Source: Tetmemena sp. SeJ-2015
Lineage: Eukaryota > Ciliophora > Spirotrichea > Sporadotrichida > Oxytrichidae
Length of the DNA stretch: 64,000 bases
Direction of reading: 5' to 3'
NCBI GenBank assembly: GCA_027382625.1
Contig: JAJKFJ010021265.1
Location: forward strand, 62,001-126,000
Shown here: positions 15,638-24,600 of the stretch, in pieces
Layout of the letters: each line of letters starts with the position of its first letter
Position numbering within the stretch: position 1 is the first letter of the stretch
The notes under the pieces: model-generated
What the model was told of the DNA's origin: nothing
The model's database searches: none
What the model saw: only the letters and a program-made list of their open reading frames with translations
Program-made: the position numbers and the translations under genes

Positions 15638-17606
15638 ATGAGCGATCTTAAAAAATATAGTAAATAGAGATTATGAATAAATTAATTGCGAAGCACCAAC
15701 TCAAATTATAAACCAAAGATTTAAAATCCAAAGACTTTTGGGCAAGGGCTCATACTCTAGTGTCTATCTAGCTCTAGATATGTAGACGTTCGAAGAGTGT
15801 GCAATTAAAATGGTTAGACACTTATCTTAAATAATAATTTTTATACATCTTTTTGTTTATATGTTTTTTTCAGATTTCAGTCAAAGAAACATTCGAAAAA
15901 GAGGTTCGTATATTAAATTGAAAACTCTTTTTAGTGTTAAATAAAATATATTGGAGCTTCTAGCTGAACATAAGTCACAATTATGTTTCAAAATTCTATT
16001 TAATCACAGGGCTTTACTAGACTAATAGAAAGTGGGTAGTTTGAAGATAAATCTTACTACATTTAAATCCTATTTCATTATCCATTATTAAACTTTTCAA
16101 TAAATTTTAGCTACAAACTTTAATTTTCATAAAATAACTGAGCACTTAATTTATGCGAAATATTTTTAAGTTTTCAATCTTTCTAATAAAAAATTATACT
16201 CCTATCTTTATTTTTAAGTAGATTTCTTTGATTTATTTAAATGTATTTTGCTTTAATTTTAGTTTTGATAGCAATGACTACTCTTGGAATGACTCTCCAA
16301 GAAGTAATAATCAAAAGAAAAACCCTCCTCACCAAAAAGACTATTCTCTAAATTGGAATTTAACTCTTATCTAAAATATTTTATGTTAGCTTATTTAACT
16401 TGTAAGGCATTAAATTTACTCAAGTTCTCAATGGTTCTTATTCAAATACGATAGGTGAGACTTAAAGCAATATTTAACAGATCATAATAAAATATGAGAG
16501 ATATTGAGTTTACTCAGAAGCTTCATGAGGCAGGGTATGCACACATGGATATAAAATTAGACAACATTCTGCTTAGCTCAAGCGATTTTACTAGCTGTGA
16601 ATCCTCCAAGCTCAGCCTTATAGATTTTGGAGTATCTAAGCCCATAGGAGACAGCTACAAACAACACTAAATAAATGACTCTCAGAACTAAATAGATCAA
16701 ACCCAACCAAGGCTAAGCACCAAATTATATTTAATTAAGGCTTTTTGAAGGAAATATAAACTTCAGTTCCCTTGCTTCAAAATAAAAGTGCGTACAAGTG
16801 TATGTTTAAGCTTAAATGAAGTGCAGAGGTAAGACATCATTATTTTCAGTTTGTATATAAAAATGACAACTGTTAGAATTTTTAAAAATACCTTTTGCAC
16901 CGACGGATTTACTTAAAATGCATATAGACGCTTGCTGGAAAGATGACATAGTCTCAATCGTGTACCTTCTAATGTACTTGCACCGTGGATCCTTACCGTG
17001 GGTGCACCCTCAAGTGCAACAAAGACAAATGGATAAGTCTACCATTTTCCAAGCCGTAAAAGAAATAAAGAAACAATGTCATATTTTCTGGCTAGACCAA
17101 TATATTCAATTCATAAGAAATCATCATCTTTTTATTGAATAGAGGAGAAACCTATCTCATAAATCCTCAAAAAAGCTAACAGCTTTTGAAAAGATAATTT
17201 GTCTAATTGAAGATCCCTCCTCAAATATGAAGGCCGATTACGACTCTTATGTCAATTTGCTTGTAGAAGAGCTTCTGAATTGCCATAGTGAGAGCTTGAC
17301 TGGATAATGGACTGGAGTATTATAAGTTAAAATTGGAGGGAATCCTTCCAGACCCACTACTCTTATTTTAGCTAGTTCAATCTTGAGAATATATTATTTT
17401 TTTAGTTAACTGCATGGAGTAAAGATAGTTTACTGCCTTAGTAACCTCCAAGTTACATGGACCTTTTTCAAAACCTTTCTCAAAATCAAACAACTATAGA
17501 GCAACGAATTTCAATCAAGTCCTTTTAAGGTTCCTCAAAAATAACCAATATTTGCAAATAAAAAATTGCAAAATAACATTTTCATTAATCAAAGATAATT
17601 TTATGA
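15638..17606 (+). CDS. CK1-like protein kinase (divergent)
   Basis: Predicted Ser/Thr kinase of the casein kinase 1 group. Recognisable parts: glycine loop LLGKGSYSSVYLA, catalytic Lys in CAIKM, ISVKETFEKEVRILELLAEH after an IES is removed, the CK1-like TLGMTLQEV and LTKKTILQIGIQLL, the catalytic loop AGYAHMDIKLDNILL (HMD replaces HRD, with Asp and Asn kept), IDFGVSKP, a GNINFSSLAS stretch like the CK1 GN-hGxxxS region, and CWKDDIVSIVYLLMYL followed by RGSLPW, like the CK1 RRDDLES and GxLPW region. The C-terminal tail is Gln/Ser-rich and ends at TGA 17604-17606. The ATG at 15638 is the nearest start but is out of frame with the loop, so a further IES probably lies near 15650-15690. A few internal junctions (around 16740 and 17140-17400) were not resolved. 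Confidence 0.75.
15813..15873 (+). other. Intron in CK1-like kinase (61 bp)
   Basis: Donor GTTAGA at 15813 and acceptor TTTTTTTCAG ending 15873 join CAIKM to ISVKETFEKE. Confidence 0.75.
15915..15952 (+). other. IES in CK1-like kinase (38 bp, pointer ATATT)
   Basis: ATATT at 15910-15914 and 15948-15952. Removal joins FEKEVRI to LELLAEHKS in frame. Confidence 0.75.
16423..16516 (+). other. IES in CK1-like kinase (94 bp, pointer TTTACTCA)
   Basis: An 8-bp repeat at 16415-16422 and 16509-16516. Removal joins GIKFTQ to KLHEAGYAHMDIK just before the catalytic loop. Confidence 0.7.
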
Positions 17607-19654
17607 AAATATTTATTAAGAAATAGATGAATTATTTAAATTATAAAAGCACAAATTCCCTATAAATTTAAAATTTTATTATAAAGCTCATTAAAGCAAT
17701 TTTTTATCATGAATCACATCATAAATTTAAAGATACTTAGATAGAATAATTATAAAAAGGCTAAATTTAAAAATATAGGGTAGCATAATTTTAATTGATG
17801 ATATCTAGCTTTCACTTCAGTGTCTGAGAAGACACAGTAGATTAATTAATGCCACTCTCTAGTCAAGATATTATAATAATTAGACTTTTCAGAATTACAA
17901 TTCCCTAATTTACTCTTACAATTTAGAGTAAAAAGATGTTTTAATTTTAACTAAACCTGTCAAAAACAGATCTTAGGCCCTTATTTTAAATCTACAACTT
18001 TTGGAGGTGTTTAAATTATGCTAAGTATTGCTTTTTGGACTTTATTCCTCCCTCTAATGAGATTCTGTGTTTAATCTGAAATTTACATGATTAAAATTAA
18101 TTGGGTATTGAACTGCAAACTTATGCAACAATGATAATTAAAAGGAGTTTTGTGAATTAGAGTTAAGACCATTTAGTATAAAATATGTTAACTAATTCAT
18201 TTATGCTCTCAAGGATTGATTATCTCTTATATTGTGGCTCTGAGTGAGAAAAAAAAATTTTATCCTAGAGATTTATATTTTCTTTTTCACCTAAATTTTT
18301 ATTCAACATAAGAGGGTGAGGTGACATTTTCTTTCCCCTTAATTCACATTTTAATAAATGTTTTTTAAAACAAAATAAATATGATAATTGATTTGTAAGA
18401 AAAATAAATTTTATGTAATAGCGCAACCCAAAATAATGGCCACAAAAATTCATTGAAGTAAATAAAAAATAAATCGCTAACCCCATCTGGTAAACACATT
18501 TAGCTAAGTAAAAGTAAAAAATATTGGCTTAAAATACTCTTAAATGATATTTATAGAAATTTGTACATTATTATACCTTAATTTTATTTGACTGTATTTA
18601 AATAATTTGCATAATTTTGAGGAGTTTAATAATAATGGCTAAATGACATCTTAATAATGTGGGTCTAGAGTTATCTTTAAATGCAAATATATTTATCCCG
18701 GAGCTCTCCACACTATATTATTTTTAGCTTCTTCATATTAGAAAGCCCAAGAAATCCATTCCTCATTATATTTTTAATTCCTTGCTTTGGTGAGCATCTT
18801 TAAGCTCAAACAAATAATCATTTTATGATTGCATTTAAGTTCATGGAGTCTCCAATGACAGACTTACTGCTCTACCAGAAAAAGTATTTAAATGCATTCC
18901 TTTATTTTTCTTTTCACTTTTAATTAAGTGGGGGCCCATTTGATAAACTCTGGATCCAACTCCAACTCAAAGATAAAAATATATTATATTGAAGATAATT
19001 CAGCAATAAATGCTTTTTATTTTATGCAATTGACAAGCGTTGCAAATAAGTTAGCTGGTGAATAAAATTAAAGTAGCACGGAAGCTAATAATTAAGCCTT
19101 TAAAGGAAACCCAAGCCAAAATCTAAATTTAAATCACCTCACTAAATTACCAATTATATGTTTCAAGTTTTAAATTAGAAGTGAATAGACAAGTTGACAG
19201 TCAAAATAATTTTTAGAGGCTGCTCTCTAATCAGATGCTGGATCTAAATCGAGAGAATCTCCAAGGAGATGAACAAGAGGGAGAATAAGAACTCTAATTC
19301 ATATAAGTAAAATATTCATATTAAAATATTTTACGAGATCTCTGAAATGCATTCAAAGAAAAATTAATAAAATTTTAATTGCTCATTGCTCACTGCTCAC
19401 TAACTGTTGACCCTATTCTATAATAGAATAATTTTCCGAAAGAACTAGCTTATTTAATATAAACCTTCAAAAGGATTTTGATGTTGTTTTTGTTTTTGTT
19501 GCTGTTTTTTTTTGGGTTATCTTTTATTTGTCACTAACCATTTATATGATATCTCTAATGATAAATTTTAAATTAAATGCTTTCTTTCTTCAAATTTAAT
19601 TATGGCTGTTTTAAGTATCTTAGATATATGTTTTGATTTGACTCTAAGATTAAT
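17607..19654. other. AT-rich stretch, little coding signal
   Basis: About 2 kb with no recognisable gene. A short coding-like patch near 19215-19275 reads LEAALQSDAGSKSRESPRR and may be an upstream MDS of the next gene. Confidence 0.4.
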
Positions 19655-20525
19655 TTGTGGAATTATGGGAGGCGGTGCAGATAGGGTACACTCAAACCTC
19701 AAAGTGTCTAATTTAAATCAACAAAAACGCAAACCTCAGTGCTCAAAAAAGAGAGGCCATCCCTAATGTTTTTGACTAAGATCAGGAGGGTAATCTAGAA
19801 GAAGAGGAGATAGATGAGTCCCCCTCTTCAAATCAAAACTAACAATATATTCTACTCAAAAATATAATCACTATTCTATTTTTCACTCTATATCTTATAT
19901 AAGCTTCCATTCTAATAACTTAAGGAGAGTGAGCTCAAACCAAATATAAGCATATTTATAAATTGAGCGCACAGAAAGAATGAGCAATAGATAGTGATAA
20001 TTCGCTCCCACTTATAAATATAACTAACTACCACATTAAGAATTAAAGTCCTCATCATTTTATATTAAGCCACTGTTATGAAATATTTAATTCATTGAGA
20101 TGACTATAAATAATGACTTCATAGTACTTCAAGTAACAATAAAAATTTATTTCTCCTCTAAGAGAAATACTACTCAAATATACACACCGCATATAAATAC
20201 TACATTATTTATTATGCTGTAAATAGGTAGATTACGATATCAATAAGAAGGGGCAGGGTAAAAATCACCCTGGAAATTTTACTAGCAATTCATCATTCAT
20301 TTAAGAATACTGAGGAACACTCAGCCTTTAGGTATATTAATAATTTATATAGCAATTTAATCTATCTTCTATCTCACCACTCTTTCATTCTCAAACGAGG
20401 AGAATCATGATGTATCATCAGAAGAAGAAATTAAATTGAAGGTAGGAGAGAAATTATATAAGGGTAAATCTTGAAGATAGAAGAGTTTGGAAGAAGAAAT
20501 TAAATTTGATGATGTCACTGAGTGA
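19655..20525 (+). CDS. Small acidic protein, unknown function
   Basis: Coding-like blocks in the ciliate code, read on the plus strand. A block at about 19665-19840 includes AQKREAIPNVFDQDQEGNLE then EEEIDESPSSNQNQ. A block near 20235-20330 includes DINKKGQGKNHPGNFTSNS and, after a 7-bp micro-IES, FKNTEEHSAF up to a GT donor. The last block ENHDVSSEEEIKFDDVTE ends at TGA 20523-20525 after removal of a 69-bp IES. The product is acidic and Asn/Ser-rich, with no known domain. The start is not identified and the 19850-20220 part is unresolved. Its stop region overlaps the tail of the convergent lipocalin gene by 11 bp. Confidence 0.5.
20294..20300 (+). other. Candidate 7-bp micro-IES (pointer ATTCAT)
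   Basis: ATTCAT-C-ATTCAT at 20288-20300. Removing 7 bp converts a frame ending in TGA into TSNSFKNTEEHSAF. Confidence 0.5.
20438..20506 (+). other. IES with 17-bp pointer (69 bp)
   Basis: GAAGAAGAAATTAAATT occurs at 20421-20437 and 20490-20506. The segment has an in-frame TGA. Removal gives SSEEEIKFDDVTE then TGA. It is the longest pointer seen in the window. Confidence 0.75.
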
Positions 20526-21222
20526 AGGAGACTGAGCTTGCTTGGGGCCAGCAGCCATCTTGGTGAGTCATTTGTAAGGGTAAGCTCTCATCATTCAATT
20601 CATATTATAATATAGTAGTAGTCATTAAGGCCTAGAGCATTAACGTCTGAAATGAGTTTGTTGAGTAGTTGAGTGGACATGGTTGGCTTTCTTGAGAGGA
20701 AGTGGATGCAGTAGTTTAAGCCAGTGAGGAAGGAATCGCCGCAATCGTACTCAACGCTGTACTCTTCCACTTCACCCTAGTCATTTGTAAATTTTCCTAG
20801 GAATAGGATAGTGTAGTCAACTATTTAAAAGAGCACTTTATAATAAACTGAAGGAGCGAAAGCGAAGAAAGAAGCCTGGAACCTGCCTGGATGAGCAGCG
20901 TCTTCGTTGATTAAGTTCTCAAGAGCTGAAGTGACAGCACCCTCTGGGGATTTGTTTCTGCAGACGTTATCTTTATAATATGTAGTTAGATAGATTTATC
21001 TACGGTGTACTTAGTTTATTCACCCATAGTGACGTTGAGGAGAGTGCACACACAGTCCTTTTCGAAAAAGGCACCTCCTGCAGTCTGGAATTTGGCTACT
21101 TCGTACCATTAGCCGGAGTAAGACTCGCGCGTGAAGCCTGACTAAGGTTCAGGCCTGTGGCACTTGGATGCAAGGGTGGAAGCTAATCCTAAGATGAGCA
21201 AGGTCAAGGTTCTAGAAAGCAT
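20515..21222 (-). CDS. Secreted lipocalin (apolipoprotein D-like)
   Basis: Small-ligand-binding beta-barrel protein, probably secreted. It starts at ATG 21222 with a clear signal peptide, MLSRTLTLLILGLASTLAS. The signature lipocalin GxW motif is in SGQWYEVAKFQ. Then follow CVCTLLNVT, YTVDNVCRNKSPEGAV (after an IES), YSVEYDCGDSFLTGLNY, the family's late motif LSRKPTMSTQLLNKLISDV, and a C-terminal GLNDESLPLQMTHQDGCWP like the TDQxxC end of apoD proteins. TGA is at 20517-20515. Two IESs (20973-21001, 20596-20626) resolve the frame fully. It lies head-on against the acidic-protein gene with overlapping 3' ends. Confidence 0.9.
20596..20626 (-). other. IES in lipocalin (31 bp, pointer AATGA)
   Basis: On the plus strand TCATT at 20591-20595 and 20622-20626. 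Removal joins DVNALGLNDE to SLPLQMTHQDGCW, restoring the lipocalin C-terminus. Confidence 0.85.
20973..21001 (-). other. IES in lipocalin (29 bp, pointer AGATAA)
   Basis: On the plus strand TTATCT at 20967-20972 and 20996-21001. Removal joins YTVD to NVCRNKSPEGAV in frame. Confidence 0.88.
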
Positions 21223-21685
21223 GAGAAAGAGAAATAGTAGTAGTGTTATTAAATTTAATTATATTATTAGATTCCTAAAAGCTAAATTAACTATCAGTTT
21301 GGACTCTTCCTACTTTGGATACATTAATTCCCATAGATATCTAAACAGTGCAAACTTACCCTAGTTATATCAAATTAAGTCACTTAATTACAGACCAACA
21401 TTATAAAATGAAATGGTATTCGTCAGTTAAATTTATTTAGGAGAGAGAGATAATAAAATAGCGTGTGCAGATTAAATGAAGATTCTTAGATATTAAAATC
21501 GTTAGGTCGTTGCGGACTTTAACTTTGGAATTGTTGAGGAATTTTCTGCCTGCTATTTAATAGAGAATGGTGAAGCTTCTCGCTTAAAGTCTGAAAGATA
21601 CGCCATTCTCGACCCCTTCGTATAATACGTAGAACTTATTAGTCTATCTTCACCCAGAGTTTGAGATCTGGGGTGAATTTGTTGC

Positions 21686-24600
21686 TCAAATAGAGATAGA
21701 GATATCGATGTTGGAGGGCAAGAGATGGATGTACTGAGTCTTGCTGATGTCCTAGCTATCGATGCAACCCTTGTTCTCAGTGGCAATCTCCACTTGGAGC
21801 AACTGCATCTTTTGGTGGAATTCGTGGAAGGCTGCCTGAGAGGCCTCATTAGCAGGATTCTTGGCAAGTCTGCCGAATTAACTCAATAAATTCTCATTCT
21901 ATTTAGAATGGAGAAGCCCAGTTCTTGAAGGTCTGAGCAGTTCTTGTTGTAAGGATGTTAGCGATTTCAGTCATACCGAAGATCATAGCATTCCAAAGAT
22001 AATTTTAGAATAAGAAGACTCTAACTTTAATTGAATAGTGATTGGTGGGAAGAGTCTCCTCCATGTAGAGAATGGAAATATCATCACCATCAATATACTT
22101 TGAGCTGGCATTCTTAAGGTCAGCCTTGAAGGTAGTGGGAGACTTAAGATCCTTTCTGAGACCAGCGGGTCTGTTAAGTGGGTAGCCGTAGGACTGCACC
22201 TGTGAGAAGTTAAGGGCAGAGTGGTAGCCTGAGACTTGCCAGATAATCTTGATGAAGGTGTTGATGACTTGCTCCACGTTGGTGGGGTTAGAGGGGAATC
22301 CTCTGATGTCAGCATTTTCTCAAACACTTAAAATAGAGTACTCTGTTTCCGACTCCCTGGAAGAAAAGCTTGAGAAGCTTGTCCTTCTGGACGTGGGCGT
22401 CAGTTGGGAACTGAGCTCTGATGACCTTGTTGACATAGTCAACGATCAGGTTATAGACCTTCTCACCGTCCTTGAAGTATCTGTAGAGGTCCTTGTGAGG
22501 GAAGTCCTTCTTGAAACCTCTCTGCTCGAGCTCTTCCCAGAAGCCGACGTCGGTGTTCCAAAGGTTCTCCTTAGAGGTGTACCACTGAGCGATGAGGGAG
22601 GCGAAATCCTCTCCTCTCACTCCCTGGAAGCTGCTGAGCTTGTTAGCAATCAAAACCCCATAATATGATAAGAAAGTGAAAATAAGTTGTGTATAATTAA
22701 TTTCTTTATTGATACTTATAATCATGCGATTAAACGCAAATTACTCAAAAAATAATTGATCCTCCTATCTCATTTTTCTTTTTGACTCTAAGGTATGGAT
22801 GTAGTCCCCCCTTATCAGTATTTAATAGCCAGTTCTTAACATCAACCCCCATCCCCAAAAATGTTGAGAGTGCCAGCGCGCACTATACTCTCGCATTTAA
22901 AAGTTGCTTTGCAGATGAGAAAGTTGGGATTTGGGCAGTGTTCCTCATCGCACTTCTAAGTTTCAAGATGTGCACATCAATTATTTGAATGATCCTCAAA
23001 CTCTTCGCCACTAAGCGCACTTCAGTTTGGGATTTAGCCGCGAAGATTTTTCATAGATAGTTTCCTTATTTCAGATCTCTCCGTAGACTGTAGTAAACAT
23101 CTATCGTTGAAATGACATAACGTACAAAATGTGAATCGAGTGAAGCGCGTATAAACTTCACTAAGCCATTTTATTATAATAATCTGAAAATTATTTACGA
23201 CTAGCTGCTCAGGTGTGAGGGGGAAATAGCGTGAAGTTTGTATGTGCTGACGAAGCTGTGTTCACACACAACCTTCATGAAAAGAGTTGGTACAAGAAGC
23301 ACGCTAACATAGAAGTTTACGAGTAGAAAGTTAAAATATAACTACAAGTGCGTTACTTGCAGGAACCAGCGAAGACTCGGGCCCTTAGAACCCTTATGTC
23401 CTTCATCCTCGCTCTATCAAGCGAGAGCAGTATGTTGCGTTCCTTAAGAAGCTCAGAGAGAAGATCACAGAGGGTGAGATCGTTCTACTCTTTTGACAAC
23501 CTCAGCGTACACAAGACAAAGGAAGCGAAGAAGGCATCGCTGAGTTTGAACATCACTCCTGTTTTTTAATGTTCCATACTCGCCAGAGTTCACGCATTGA
23601 GTTTTACTGGAACTTAGTTAAGGACACTATAAGAAGTGCTGCTCTATCACTTGATCCCATGATTTAAGCTATGATACAGAGGATTTAAAATAGTGATAGT
23701 TGTAAGAGAGTGGAAGAAGAGAAGACAAAGTTTGTTGAGATAAGGTAGAGTGAATAATATTTAGGAAAAGTATTTAAGCTTAACTTAATTGCTGACTTAA
23801 GTCATTTTTGGCTTATCTGGGAAAGGATTTTTTTAAGAGGTTCCTTTCTCTTTCTTTGGGCCAGAGGGAAAACCTAGCTTCCTCATCTTCGAACCTGCTC
23901 CCGCATCTATGTGAATCTCGTCGTCCCTAAGTTTTTTATAGTGATAGACGCTTGCTAACAGCATACATAATAAAAAGTGGCGGGCTCTTCATAATTTAAA
24001 TTTGAATTTAAGATGGCAACCAACCTAGTTTAAAAACAAGTACAACCTTAGCAAACACAAGCTAAACTAATGTTCGGAACAGCAACCAAACAAGATGCTG
24101 TGTCACTAAGTCAGTGAGAGCTCTCTGAACTTGAGCTCGAGCAAGAGGATCTCTGTGCTTTAAATTGTCAAGCCAAGAGTTGAGAAGTCGTGGGCGTTTA
24201 AACTATCGCACCTGATGCTTCCTTTTTTGCTGCTCCGAGATCAATGAGGAGAAGAAACTTTTTGAATGCGAGTAATGTCAACGACAGTTCGAATATCCTC
24301 AAAAGCCTCAAGCGGCACATCAAGGAAGTCCACTCAGCTGACAAACCTAAGATCTTATATGAAGCATTAGAAAGTGGACGGTCGCTATCCTTGCTCAAAC
24401 TTTGAGCAGATTCTCTCATCTGCTTTCCTCAAGAAACACATGGGAAGAAGCACATGGCTGAGTTCGAATTGAGGGATAAAGAAACTTTAAAGATGGTGCC
24501 CAGCTTTAAAAGGCAAGCACCCATACCTTGACAAGGTTCAACTTTAAAAAGGAAGCAAGAGGAGAAGAAGAGGAAGATTGAGTTCTAGAATCAGAAGCCT

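Noticed and set aside
22651..22660. CAAAACCCC as a chromosome telomere
   Set aside because: Only one repeat unit is present, mirrored 2.9 kb away as the end of a transposon inverted repeat; it is the TBE terminus, not a telomere.
22249..22668. Long plus-strand ORF (139 aa) in the lipoxygenase/TBE area
   Set aside because: Antisense shadow of the conserved lipoxygenase reading on the minus strand, which has the iron-ligand motifs.
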